DNA of 27,318 nucleotides from CAWUJK01 sp964586815 (GCA_964586815.1 CAZPIB010000005.1:1-27318), one strand, 5' to 3'; shown: positions 9,158-19,801, counted from the first letter of the stretch. Program-made: numbers and translations. The notes: generated by a model not told the origin, from the letters alone.

Positions 9158-10152
9158 TTTTTTATAAATTTATTTTCAAATATATAAAGTCCTAAAAATA
9201 TTATAAACAATATTAAACTAAATATAGTTAATATTCTAGAAAAATTATTTAAATCTCATCTGCTTTCTTTTTTAATTGCTTTTTTTTCTAACTTTTCTAA
9301 TTTAGTATTTACCTTTAATAAATCTTCCATAGTATTTAGTTTAAGTAAATCAGAATTTAGTTTTGATGCTATGATCTCTAAATTATCTAAATTTAATTTA
9401 GATATAACATTTTGTCACTTATATTTATGGAAAAAATGCTGTCAAGATTGATTTACTCATTTTATTATTTTTCAACCTATTTCTGTTCAAACTCATATTA
9501 CAAAATATGTAATATCTTTTGAGATATTTGGATCAATATTTATTTTATCTCAAGATTCTCATCAATCAGAAATAAAAATTATAACACTAGCTCTATTTTG
9601 ATCTCAAATAAATCTACTGACTCCTAAATCTAGAGCTTTTACAAAGTTAGATCCTTGGGTTATTAAATTTCTATAATCAACTCAGGAAAGCATTGTAAGA
9701 AATAAATCTAGATTAGTAGTTAGTGGAATTACAGAAATAGCATCTCAAGCAAAGATTACAAGTCAAAATCTATTAGTTGGATTTTTTATTACATAATTTC
9801 AAATAGCTTTTTTAGCTATATTAAGTCTTGTATATTTATAATTCAAATTTCTAATATCAGCTACATTCATTGATTTACTGACATCCAAAATAAATATTAT
9901 ATCAATTCATTTACTTTCAATTTTATTTTTATCTCCATAATAATGTAGTCATAAAATTCAAAGAATTAATATAAATAAACTTAAAATTAAAAAAATATAT
10001 TTTATATAAAAATTACTACCACTAGATAAAAGTTTATATTTTTTATTAAAATTAATTTGAGAATTATACTTTTTATATGCAAAAAAACTTATAATTATTA
10101 TTAAAATAATAAAAATAGAAAGACTTATAAAAGATATATTTGTAAATTGCAT
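9142..10152 (-). CDS. BatA/BatB-like von Willebrand factor A membrane protein
   Basis: A 336-residue protein with two N-terminal membrane helices (about 8-27 and 48-66), a VWA domain (about 82-265) and a C-terminal helix (about 308-328). The metal-ion-dependent adhesion site is complete: DVSKS from residue 90, a Thr in LITQGSN and an Asp in FISDGGESGD. The architecture and the partnered TPR gene match Bat-type proteins, which in many bacteria occur with a MoxR AAA ATPase. No MoxR or DUF58 gene lies in the window. Its function in such operons is poorly defined (envelope stress, complex assembly). It starts 41 bp after a promoter candidate at 10193-10220. Confidence 0.93.
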
Positions 10153-10192
10153 AATTAAATAAAATTAATTTTCATAAAAATATTTACTTATA

Positions 10193-10220
10193 AGTTTAGC
10201 TAAAAAAAGATATTATTCAA
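10193..10220 (-). promoter_or_regulatory. promoter candidate for the VWA-TPR operon
   Basis: On the minus strand TTGAAT (10220-10215) and TAAACT (10198-10193) with a 16-bp spacer. Confidence 0.45.
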
Positions 10221-10238
10221 ATAATGAAAACTTTTTTG

Positions 10239-10281
10239 TAGTTTTTTAAAAAATATCACAATATGTATTTTACTTGCTATC
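10239..10281 (+). promoter_or_regulatory. dispersed 30-bp upstream element, copy B
   Basis: The core at 10252-10281 is AATATCACAATATGT followed by ATTTTACTTGCTATC. It matches copy C at 28 of 30 and copy A at 27 of 30 positions. It ends 19 bp before the -35 box of the gene at 10364. A TTTTTTAAAAAA palindrome lies just upstream. Confidence 0.75.
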
Positions 10282-10300
10282 AAAAAAGAGTCACTTTTTT

Positions 10301-10328
10301 TTGCTTTTTTTTATATTGTTACTATAAT
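10301..10328 (+). promoter_or_regulatory. promoter candidate for the 10364-14267 operon
   Basis: TTGCTT (10301-10306) and TATAAT (10323-10328) with a 16-bp spacer, 35 bp before the ATG. Confidence 0.6.
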
Positions 10329-10363
10329 TCAAATAATATTTCAATAATGTAGTAGAAATATTT

Positions 10364-10771
10364 ATGAAAATACTTTTTTCTATAATAATAAATTCTCTTA
10401 TTCTGTTTGTTTTAGCTTACTTTTTACAAGTAAATGAAAGTTGAAATTGAATAACTATTGCTGGGTGAGTATATGAGTATAATTCTCTTATGGCAATAAA
10501 AACATATTTATTATGATGAATAATTCTTTGAACTATTAATTTAATAATAAATCCTATATTAAAAATAATTAAAGTTATATTATTTTTTATATCTGGAATT
10601 ATAACTTTAATAGTAAATGCTATTACTTTATTCTCTCTTAATTTTATATTAAAAGATTGATTGATAATAGATGGAGTTTGATATCATATTGAATGAGTTG
10701 TAGAATTTATAATTGCTGTTATTATATTTACAATATTAAATATGATTTTTAGTTTATTTTTTAAAAAATAA
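10364..10771 (+). CDS. four-helix membrane protein, phage holin 4 / DUF-type
   Basis: A 135-residue protein with four hydrophobic segments (about 4-18, 38-58, 64-90, 105-130). The middle part, LGGIILGTINLIINPILKI, resembles the small four-helix family annotated as mycobacterial 4TM phage holin superfamily (PF04020-like). The family is widespread in bacterial chromosomes and need not be phage-derived; its function is not settled. It is the first gene of an operon with secG and a peptide-binding protein, 3 bp upstream of secG. It lies directly under the dispersed element B and its promoter. Confidence 0.85.
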
Positions 10772-10774
10772 AAA

Positions 10775-10984
10775 ATGTTAGTAAACATAATTTTAATTAT
10801 ATCTATATTACTTACAATAGTAATTTTATTACAAAATACAAATGTGTCTTTAAATCTTTCTTCTATGAGTTCAGATGCTTGAGAAATCACAAAAAGATGA
10901 CCTGAAAAAATTTTACAAAATACTACTATTATACTAGCAGTAGCATTTATTGTTGTTGCAGTTTTACTATTTATAAAAGGATAA
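10775..10984 (+). CDS. secG: preprotein translocase subunit SecG
   Basis: A 69-residue SecG. It has an N-terminal membrane helix (about 3-19), then the conserved loop region LLQNTNVSLN... with DAGEITKRGPEKIL, then a second helix (about 49-67) of the type TTIILAVAFIVVAVLLF. SecG is the accessory subunit of SecYEG that helps export unfolded proteins. The short R-G-x-E-K-x-L motif before the second helix is the best marker. Length matches compact SecG proteins. Sitting just upstream of a secreted solute-binding protein gene fits an export context. The TAA of the preceding gene is 3 bp before this ATG. Confidence 0.9.
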
Positions 10985-11018
10985 TAAAAATGTACTAAAT
11001 ATTTTTCTAATATCAAAA

Positions 11019-13358
11019 ATGGATAAACAAATTTTGAAAAAAAAATTAAAAAAATACTTGTTTTTTATAAGTATTGTTTTTTTAAGTATCACAAGTATAC
11101 ATTTAGTATATAGTTTTATATACTTTGACTCTAAGCAAATTCCTCAAAAATGAGGAACTATTTCAGAAAGTTTTGTGTGAAAATTTCCACATTTAAATCC
11201 TCTTAAATTTAGTACTGGTTATAATTCCTATATAAACAATATTTTATATAGGAGTCTTTTGACTTATGATATAAATAATAATAAAATTATTTGAGATCTA
11301 GCAACTTGTAATATTGAAAATACTAGAAATATTAAATGTGAACTAGCTAAAAATACAAAATGGTCCTCAGGAGAAAGTATTACTGCTGAAGATATTGTTT
11401 TTACATATAGAACAATTAAAAAACATAATACAAATCCAGTTATGAAAAGTATATTAGATAATATTACAATAACTTATTCTGACTCTAGTATTTTATTTAC
11501 TTCAAATATTAATGATGTAAATATTTTAAATATTTTATTTCAACCAATACTTCCTAAAAAAGTTATTAAGCAAATTGATGAAAAAGATTTAACTAAAGCT
11601 ATCTCTCCTATTAATTGAATTTATTCTTGAAAATACAAAATTTCAAAAGTTGATCAAAATGAAATAGTATGATTTAAAAGGATATTTTTAGAAAAAAATA
11701 TTTTCTATACAAAAAATCCTATTTATATAGAAAATATTACTTTAAAAATTTACAAAAACTACCCAAGTTTATTACAACAAAGAGATAGTATAAATATTTT
11801 TCATGATGTAAAAAATCTAATTTGAAACTCAATTCCAAGACTAAAATCTCATAAGTATATCCTTCCTCAATATGTTTGAGTTTTTATAAATAGAGATAAA
11901 ATTGAGTATCCGAATATAAGAAATTATATTTTATCACAAATTGATCCTCAGAAAATAGTAGAAGCTATTTGAGTAAATAATAATAGAGTTATAAATTCTC
12001 CTTTTTTAAATGATTTAAATTTAAATATAAAGCAAAGTAATATAACACTAAAAACTATGCTAAATAGCTTATGATATCATAAAAAAGATTTTTATTTATA
12101 TAAAATATCAAATCAAATAGAGTCAAAAAAAATATCTTGAGAAGCAAAAATACAAAATATTAATATAAAAGAAAATTCAAATACATGAATTACTTTGAAG
12201 AATAACATACAAAAAATAAATATAAGTGAAATAAAAAATTCTATTACTATAGATAATTATAATACAAAATCAAAAATAATAAAAAGCCCTTCTTGGGTCG
12301 ATAGATATAATTTTATAACAAATCCAAATATAACCTTTAAGTGAATTAGTGGTAAAAATGTCACAGATATATATATAAATGATTATAAATTGCAAAATTT
12401 TAAACCTAAAACTGGAAAATTTTCTTATAGACTATCTCCTGATCTTTGAAATATAAAACTTTGAGAAAATAATTATAAAATATATTTTGTTATTAATTGA
12501 GAAAAAATATTCAAAGAAAAAATTACTCTTTTTCATGATAAATCAAGAAAGAATTTAGAAAAAAAAGAAATTGATCTAATTGCTAATTTAATAAATGAAA
12601 AAATAAAGCTTACTAAAAAAGAAATAGCTTATAATAAAGAAAAGAAGAAAAAGACAAAAGAAGAAATTCTCTCATATGATTATAATAAAAAAAGAAAACT
12701 AAATGCTGAAAAAATTGAAAAACAAAATTTAATAAAAAACTTAGATGAAGGTTTCTTTTATAATAAAAATTTTGAAGCATTTACTCTTAATTTATCTTTT
12801 ATAGAATGAAGTAGAGAAATTTATTTAGCAGCAAAAGAAGTAAAAAAACTCCTTGAAGAATCTGGTATTAAAATCAATCTAACCTCAATAAAAAATAAAG
12901 ATTTACAAAAACAATTAAAAGAAAATAAAGAAGAATATCACATACTTTTAGCTTGAGTTAATTTATGATATTTTACTTTTAATTTATCCAAAATATTTTA
13001 TTCAGGACAAATAGAAAAATGAAAAAACTTCTCTAAAATTAGAGGTAGTAAATTTGATAGTATTTTAGAAGATTTAAAATCTGTAAATATTAATGATAAG
13101 CAAAAAATTAGAGAATTGGAAAAAGCTGTTATTGCAACATTAGAAAAAGAAAATATATTTAAACCTCTCTATTCTCCTTATCATTCAAATTTAGTGTCAA
13201 AAAATATTGAATGATATAAGCTTCCATACATTATTCCTAGTCACATTTATAGATTTCAACCACTTATAAAATCATATATTTTGAAAGAGAAAATAATTAA
13301 TAATGAGTGAAAAAATATTTCATGATTTATTAAATATTTAATAAATAATTTATTTTAA
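11019..13358 (+). CDS. extracellular oligopeptide-binding protein (SBP family 5) with inserted Ig-like domain
   Basis: A 779-residue protein, well above the usual 500-600 for family 5 solute-binding proteins. An N-terminal membrane anchor (about 13-34) is followed by typical family 5 features: GGTISESFVG, HLNPL, YNSYINNILYRSLLTYD, and W-S-S-G-E-S-I-TAEDIVFTYR. A segment at residues 435-507 (from NPNITFKGISG to ITLFHD) reads like a beta-sandwich Ig-like domain, and a Lys/Glu-rich helical stretch follows at about 510-572. The C-terminal lobe resumes at about 580 (NFEAFTLNLSF, then EVKKLLEESGIKINL). Such proteins feed peptides to an ABC importer; no Dpp/Opp permease is in the window. The gene ends TAA-ATG at its neighbour, so it is coupled to the membrane protein. 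Confidence 0.9.
11140..11157 (+). repeat. short hairpin after the signal-anchor codons
   Basis: TTCCTCA (11140-11146) and TGAGGAA (11151-11157) with a 4-nt loop, at codons 41-46 of the solute-binding protein gene. There is no T-run after it. A stem this short may be chance. Confidence 0.4.
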
Positions 13359-14267
13359 ATGAAAATAGATACTAGAAATGATATTATTATTCCGGCTTGG
13401 AATTTAATAAAAGATGACAACAAAATAAAAAAAATGTATTTTTTACCTTGAGTGTTATCTATTATTTTTTTATCTGCTCTTTTAGCATATCAAGCTATTT
13501 ATACTTACACAATTATTTCAGGAAAACAAGATGAAGTACTACAAAAAATTATAGATTTTATTCACTGAGCATATATTGTAGAGTTTATTATTTGAGTAAT
13601 TATTTTTATAATATTATACATATTTATTATTCCTGTATTTGAAGGATCTTTAATAAGATATATAGATAAAAAAAACACTACCTGAGAGGCTGAAATATCT
13701 GACAGCTTAAGTATTTGATTATATAAATTTCTTCCTCTATTTAAGTATAGTAATATGTTTTCTGAATTTAAGTTTTTAAGTATATTAAATTGATATTTAT
13801 TTATAATAAGATTTTTTGATTTTAATTATATAAAAAGTATAAGTTATATTTTTTTAGTATTATTTTTATTTTCAATAATAATAAATTTATTATTTATTTA
13901 TTCAAAATACATAATAGTTATTGAAAATGAAAAAGTATTTTCTTCAATTTGAAAATCTATAAAACTTACTATTTTTACTTTGGGAAGTACTTTTAAATTA
14001 TATTTTTTAATGTTTGTACTAAATATAAGAGTACTTTTTAACTTTGTTATATTTCTAATATTCCCTATTTTAATAGTTCTTATTATATGATTTATAACAA
14101 CACAAATACTTAAAACTTTAGCCTTAATAATAATATTAATTATATTTTTATGATTTATTATTTTTCTATGATATCTTACTTGAGTACTTGAAGCATTAAA
14201 AACTTCAATTTGGTATTTTGCCTACAAAAAAGCAAAAGAAAAATTAGATAAAATTGAAAAAGAATAA
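13359..14267 (+). CDS. polytopic membrane protein of unknown function
   Basis: A 302-residue protein with about six hydrophobic segments and a Lys/Glu-rich C-terminal tail (AYKKAKEKLDKIEKE). The N-terminus (RNDIIIPAWNLIKDD, then a helix starting MYFLPGVLSIIF) and general layout resemble DUF975- or glycerophosphodiesterase-membrane-domain-like proteins, but no diagnostic motif is seen. Its ATG follows the previous stop without a gap, so it may assist or anchor the peptide-binding protein; that is inference. It is the last gene of the operon. No clear terminator was found in the 111-bp gap that follows. Confidence 0.85.
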
Positions 14268-14312
14268 GTCATATTTTTTAATTTACTTTTTAACATAAAA
14301 TAAAATATAGCC

Positions 14313-14340
14313 TTGAAAAAAATAAATAATTTAGTAAATT
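14313..14340 (+). promoter_or_regulatory. promoter candidate for dnaN
   Basis: TTGAAA (14313-14318) and TAAATT (14335-14340) with a 16-bp spacer. TAGGAAAT just before the ATG at 14379 is one of the few purine-rich ribosome-binding sites seen. Confidence 0.4.
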
Positions 14341-14378
14341 TAAATATATAAAATATAATTTGTAAATAATTAGGAAAT

Positions 14379-15500
14379 ATGAAATTTAAAATAAAGGTAA
14401 ATGAATTAAAGAAAGGTTTAGATATAGTAAATCATGCTGTAAATTCTATTACAACAACACCAATTTTGGAAAATATTTTAATAAAAGTAAACTATGATCA
14501 TGTTATTCTTACTTCAAATAATTTAGAAACTGCTATTGAGTATAAACTAAAAAACCAAATAGAAGTAATTTCTGAATGAGCTTATTGTATTCCTTCAAAA
14601 CTTTTTACAAATTATATTAATTTAGTACTTGATGATGAAGTAGAAATTGAGTTAAATAGAGATAGTGTTGAAGTTATTTCTGAAAGTGGTAAAATTAGTA
14701 TTAAAGGTATAGAATCTGGAGATTTTCCATTAATACCTAATATAAAAGAAGAAGTTTCTTTAAATATTGATTCAAAAATATTAATAAAAGCTGTATGAAA
14801 AACTATTTTTTCTAGTGCTGAGTGAAATATAAGACCAACTCTAGCTTGAATTTTAGTAAATTTAAAATGAAATCAGGCAACTTTTGCTTCAACTGATAGC
14901 TTTAGATTAAGTGAATTCAAAACAAATTTATGAGCTGATAATATGATAAATTTTTCTCAAATTATACCTAGTAAAACAGCAAGTGAATTAAGAAGTATTA
15001 TGTCAGGAGAAAATAAAGTAAAAATAGTTTCATGAGATTCTCAAATAGCTTTTTTCTTTGGAAATACTAAATATTTTTCTAGATTATTAAATGGTAAGTT
15101 TCCAGACTATTTAAATTTTTTTCCTACAAATTATTCTACAAAATCAGAAATAAATAGAGCTGATTTAATACAGGCTCTTAAAAAAATTAATTTAGTTAGT
15201 AAAGAAAATAATTATTCTATAAAAATGAGTTTTTCAGCTGAAAATTGAATAGTTTTAGAAACAAATGAAACTCAAATATGAGAATCTGAAATAAAACTTA
15301 TTTGAGCTATACAGTGAGAAGATAATATTATTTGAATAAATTCAGTATATTTTCTTGAAGTATTATGAGTAATTGATTCAACTCATATTTCTATAAGTTT
15401 TGAATCTGCTCTTGCTCCAATTCTTATAACTCCCCTAGTAGATCCAGAAAAAAAAGAAAAAGACTCTTTCAAGCATATTATAATGCCACTGAAAATATAA
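14379..15500 (+). CDS. dnaN: DNA polymerase III beta subunit (sliding clamp)
   Basis: A 373-residue beta clamp, normal length. It forms a ring-shaped dimer that holds the replicase on DNA and recruits repair enzymes. Recognisable features are the start MKFKIKVNELKKGLDIVNHAV, TPILENILI, ESGDFPLIP, ASTDSFRLSEF, SRLLNGKFPDY and the C-terminal HIIMPLK. There is no dnaA next to it and no cluster of DnaA boxes nearby, so this does not look like the replication origin. The gene has its own promoter candidate and is followed by a strong hairpin. Confidence 0.96.
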
Positions 15501-15505
15501 AAAGA

Positions 15506-15544
15506 ATATAAAGCAATAAAAGTTTATTTTTTATTGCTTTATAT
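15506..15544. terminator. hairpin terminator after dnaN
   Basis: A 16-bp perfect stem, ATATAAAGCAATAAAA (15506-15521) and its complement (15529-15544), with a 7-nt loop. On the + strand the T-run is inside the loop and 3' arm. No clean U-tract follows, so efficiency is uncertain. The 3' arm overlaps the -35 of the next gene. Confidence 0.6.
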
Positions 15545-15561
15545 AAAAAAAAATATAAAAT
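15534..15561 (+). promoter_or_regulatory. promoter candidate for the M23 peptidase gene
   Basis: TTGCTT (15534-15539) and TAAAAT (15556-15561) with a 16-bp spacer, overlapping the dnaN hairpin. Confidence 0.5.
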
Positions 15562-15589
15562 ATTTAAATTAAATTTTTATAAAAAAAAT

Positions 15590-16771
15590 ATGAATTTTAA
15601 ATTCAAATTAAAATTATTTATTGTATATTTTATTGTATCTATTTTTGTAACTTTTTGAGTAGTTACTGTTTTTTCTACTGATTTAGTGTTTGAGCCTCAA
15701 ATTACAGAAAAATCCTTATTATCTGAAAATATTTTTTTAGATAATAAGGATTTAAGAAAAAATTTTATTTACTTTGAATCAAATATTGATTTAAGTGAAT
15801 ATAAATTATCTTCAAGATGTTCTATTGAATCAAATTTTATTTGATATTTTGATAATAAATACTTTTTTAGGTTTGAGTTTTTAAATAAATGCTCAAATTG
15901 ATTTATTTTTCTTAAATCCCCAGAAAATATAATATTACAAAGATCATTAATGCAATTAAATTTTTTTAGTCATAATTTATTATTTGATTTATATGTAGAC
16001 AATAATAATAAAACTTTGAAAAAAGTATGACAAAAATTAAATAATAATATAAAACAATTAAAGGAAATTTTACATAAAAATACTAAAAAAGATTTTAATT
16101 ATTTTAAAAATATTAGAAATCTGCAAGAGTTTAAATATCATAAAAATTTTTTAGAAATTATTCTAAAAAATAGAAATAAAAAATATTTAGTTCCAGTAGA
16201 ATGATTTGAGATTCCGACAAAGAAGAATAAAATACCAAATGCATGAAGACCACATAGAGCTGCTTTTACTGATTGAATTCATCGTGGGTGGGATATAGTT
16301 ACTCCTCTTGGTACTCCAGTTATTTCTCTTGATTATGGAAAAATTGTAAGAATAGTTACAAGGTGGCAATTTTCAGATTTTGATAAAATAAAATTAGGAA
16401 ATAATTTGAGCTATAGGCAACAAAATCTAAATTTAGATATTTTAAGATGAAATCAAGTTTGGTTGAAAACAAGTAGATGAGATGTGGTTTTCTATTCACA
16501 TCTTAAAAATATCCCAGAAACTCTTGAGATGTGAGATATTGTAGAAAGATGAGTTTTTCTTTGAGAAATTTGAGTTTCTGGAATTTCAGATAAAAATTAT
16601 ACAAATTTTCACCTGCATTTTCCAATAATGAAAAATCCACATATTAAAAGTAAAGTCTGAACATATACTTTTATGGATTATATGAAATGGGACTGGTACT
16701 TTAAAGGAAAACCATTAGAATATGTAAGTAAAAATAGTGGCAGAATATTTAAAAGCTTTACAAAAGAATAA
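15590..16771 (+). CDS. membrane-anchored M23 peptidase (LytM/lysostaphin type)
   Basis: A 393-residue protein: an N-terminal hydrophobic helix (about 5-30), an external region, a Lys/Asn-rich helical part (about 140-185) and a C-terminal M23 domain. Zinc ligands are visible: His231 and Asp235 in HRGWD, and His343 in HLH (341-343). His304 in YSHL and His341 are the usual catalytic partners. M23 enzymes are endopeptidases that cut peptidoglycan cross-links, and in secretion systems they open the wall for a machine. The VirB4 gene follows at once and in the same frame, which supports a role with the secretion apparatus. An inverted repeat lies at codons 41-55. Confidence 0.93.
15710..15753 (+). 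repeat. 15-bp perfect inverted repeat in the M23 gene
   Basis: AAATCCTTATTATCT (15710-15724) and its exact complement (15739-15753) with a 14-nt loop. It lies in codons 41-55, just after the export helix. It could form a stable mRNA hairpin. No T-run follows. Confidence 0.75.
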
Positions 16772-16819
16772 CAAAACATAAAATGAGATAAAATAAATTT
16801 AGTAGTTAAAAATTATAAT

Positions 16820-18748
16820 TTGTCTAACAGAAATAATAAGTTATTAGAAATAATAAAAAAGAGATACTCTTGAGATATCTCTACTTTTGAAATTGATTTA
16901 CAAAAAGAGGCAGGAAAAGAAACTAAGAAAGAAAAAATTAAAAAAGAAAAAAATATTACAAAAAAAGTGATAAAAAAGGCAACTGATTGAACTGAAAAAC
17001 TTTCAAAACAAGAAAATTTAAAGCTGCAAGAAGTAGAAAAAGAATATAAAGAGGCCTTGGCTTTTTTAAAAGATGCTATTTCTCCAGCTTTTATGAAAGA
17101 AAGTGCTAACCATATTCAAATTAATAATACTTTTGCAAGAACATTTTTTGTTTATGCTTACCCAAGTTACCTTGAATGAAACTGGCTTTCTCCAGTTATA
17201 AATTTAGATATAAAATTTGATATGAGTTTATTCACTTACCCAATTGATTCTGCTTTTGTACAAAAATTTCTTAAAAAAAGACTTGTTCAACTAAATTCTG
17301 AAAGATCTATAAATGCAGAAAAATGACTTGTAAATGACCCAGCTCTTGAAGCTCAAGTGCAGGATGTAGAAGAGCTTAGACATAAACTCACTAGATGAGA
17401 AGAAAAATATTTTCATCTTTCAATTTATATTACTATATACTCTGACTCTCTTGAACAATTAGATAAAATATGAAAAAATATTGAGACAATTCTCTCAGGT
17501 AGAAATGTTTTACAAAAACAAGCTTACCTTAGAAGTATGCAGTGATTTATTTCTACTGGACCTTTTGCTCATGATGAAATTTGAGTTTATAGAAATATGT
17601 CTACTTGAGGTGTCTCTACTACTTTCCCTTTTTCAAGCTCAACACTTTCTCATGATGATTGAATTTTATATTGAGTAAATACACATAATAATTCTCTTAT
17701 TTTATATGATAGATTCAAATCAGAAAATGCAAATATGTGTGTATTTTCAAAATCTTGAGGTTGAAAGTCTTTTGCTGTAAAACTTGAAATATTAAGAAGT
17801 TTAATGCTTTGAGTTGATGTTATTGTTATTGATCCTGAAAATGAATATAAGGCTCTTGTAGAGCAAGTTTGAGGTAGTTATCTAGATGTTTCACTTAATT
17901 CAAATCAAAGAATAAATCCTTTTGATTTACCTCTTGGATTAAAAGATGTTAATGAAAAACCTGGAGATTTACTAAGATCTTCTATTATTTCAATTTTAGG
18001 TTTAATGAATTTAATGATCTGAAAACTTGACCCAACAGAAGAATCAATTATGGAAAAAGCTATAATTACAACCTATAGCCTTAAATGAATTACTCTTCAA
18101 AATGATAATACACAAGGAAAAGAAATACCAATAATGTCAGATTTGCAAGATGTTTTAGACACAATGGATTGAGCAAAATCTCTAGTTTTAAAACTTGAAA
18201 AATATACAAATTGAATTTTTTCTGGAATATTCTCTCAACCTACAAATATTAATTTATCAGAAGGATTACAAGTTTTTTCAGTAAGAGATTTAAATGATAT
18301 AATGAGACCAACAGCTATGTATGTTATACTAAATTATATTTGGAATAAAGTAAAGTCAAGTAATAGAAAAAGATTTTTAGTAATAGATGAGGCTTGGAAT
18401 ATTATGCAATATGAAGATTCAGCTAAATTTCTTTTCTGACTTGTAAAAAGAGCTAGAAAATATAATCTTTGAATTACGACAATAACTCAAGATATAGAGG
18501 ATTTTATATGAAGTAAATACTGAAAGGCTATTATAACTAATTCCTCAATTCAGTTACTACTAAAACAATCAAGTGCATCAATAGATTCCTTACAAAATAT
18601 CTTTAAGCTTACTGAACAAGAAAAGTATATTTTACTAAATGCATCAGTTGGGCAATGACTTTTTTTTGCCTGAATGGAGCATGTCTGAATACAGGTTTTA
18701 GCTTCATACTATGAAGAAAAAGTTGTAAACTCTGATCCAAATAAATAA
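16820..18748 (+). CDS. virB4: VirB4/TraC-type secretion ATPase
   Basis: About 640 residues from the first plausible start. It has an N-terminal VirB4 domain (QINNTFARTFFVYAYPSYLE), then Walker A SGGGKS (K near residue 316, with two TGA glycines) and Walker B FLVIDEAW (Asp-Glu near 523-524). Further on are ITTITQDIEDF and the C-terminal LLKQSS and GQGLFF motifs. VirB4 ATPases power subunit assembly and substrate transfer in type IV secretion and conjugation. The start is uncertain: no ATG occurs in frame until 17093, inside the conserved region. TTG at 16820 is chosen; GTG at 16967 or an ATA at 16778 are alternatives. The open frame runs back to the M23 stop at 16769. A hairpin (16860-16866/16876-16882) lies near the start. 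Confidence 0.92.
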
Positions 18749-18751
18749 TAT

Positions 18752-19153
18752 ATGCAATTAAAAAGAAAAATTTGGGATGATTTTATAAAAAATGAAAAAA
18801 TTATTTGAAAAAATAATTGTCCTTTTTGTTTTCAAGAAGAAAAATTAACAATACTTAAAACAAATTTCTGGAAAATACAATATAATAAATATCCATATTG
18901 AGGAATCAAAAACCATATTCTTGTAATCCCAAATAGACATATAGAATTAACTAAAGACTTAAATAACAGTGAATTAATAGATTTAAAAAAAATTCATAAT
19001 TATTTATTTAATTTCTATAAATGAGAAAAATACTTTTCATTTATAAGGGAGACATTTAAATGAAGAAGTATAAAACATCTACATTATCACTACTTACCTA
19101 TAAATATTAGTAGTAATGAAATTGAATCAATTTTAAATAAACAATGATACTAA
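18752..19153 (+). CDS. HIT-like nucleotide hydrolase/transferase
   Basis: A 133-residue HIT-superfamily protein. It has an N-terminal zinc-type pair, C23-P-F-C26, a central stretch GGIKNHILVIPNRHIELTKDL and the catalytic triad HLHYHYLP (His109, His111, His113). HIT proteins hydrolyse or transfer nucleotides from phosphoramidates, dinucleoside polyphosphates or nucleotide sugars by way of the middle histidine. The cysteine pair is like that in GalT/APA-type members. It starts 3 bp after virB4 and so is probably co-translated. A link to secretion is not obvious and may be chance. The substrate is unknown. Confidence 0.9.
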
Positions 19154-19159
19154 AAATAT

Positions 19160-19768
19160 ATGAAAAATATAGATCTATCAAAAATATTTGGAAGCAAATC
19201 AAGAGCAAAAATACTTGAGAAATTTTTTCTTGAATATGAGTGATGAAATAATAATTGATTTCATATGAGAGGACTTAGTAGAGAACTTGATGAGCAGATA
19301 AATTCTATAAAAAGAGAGCTTGATAATCTAACTGAGCTTTGAGTTTTAAAGTATAGAATGGATATGAAAAAAAAAATGTTTTATCTAAATGAAAACTTTG
19401 ACTTACTTGATGATTTTATACAAATTTTTTTAAAATCATATGACCCTATTATTAAATTAAAGCAGTATTTAAAAAAGCAACAACTGCTAGAGTTAATAAT
19501 TATTAATAAATCAGTTAGAACAAAGCTTATAAATCCAACAAAAAGCTTACTTGATATATTTCTAATTTGAGAAATAGATAAATCAGATTTTACTAAATTT
19601 ATAAATATTACATTTTTTGGAAGAAAAGTTAAATATGCAATAATAACAACACCTGAACTTTTTGAAAGACTTGAGTATTGAGATAAGCTTATAAAAAATA
19701 TACTTACTGAATCTTGAAATATTTTTATAAGAGATAATTTAAAAATAAAAGAAAAACTTGGAGCTTAA
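19160..19768 (+). CDS. winged-helix transcriptional regulator-like protein
   Basis: A 202-residue protein. The N-terminal part (IFGSKSRAKILEKFFLEY, then MRGLSRELDEQINSIKRELDNLTELGVLKY) has the helix-turn-helix pattern of ArsR/MarR-like winged helices that bind DNA. The next segment (KKKMFYLNENFDLLDDFIQIFLKSYDPI) is typical of the wing and linker of predicted regulators in which a conserved phenylalanine helix follows. The C-terminal half (KSLLDIFLIGEIDKSDF, then KVKYAIITTPELFERL) resembles a small alpha/beta domain. That domain occurs in HTH proteins related to minimal nucleotidyltransferases, but catalytic motifs are not clear. It is last in the M23-virB4-HIT operon, 6 bp after the HIT gene, and might regulate that cluster. 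Confidence 0.82.
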
Positions 19769-19801
19769 AAAATATATAAACAAAATAATATTTATTATAA
19801 C

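Noticed and set aside
10684..11016. 110-codon open frame on the - strand
   Set aside because: It overlaps the 10364 gene and secG in antisense; SecG motifs make the + strand clearly coding.
14268..14378. Possible replication origin upstream of dnaN
   Set aside because: No dnaA, no TTATCCACA-type box cluster; the gap is only 111 bp of AT-rich sequence with a promoter candidate.
16783..16791. ATG at 16783 as the VirB4 start
   Set aside because: It is in the wrong frame and meets TAA after one further codon.
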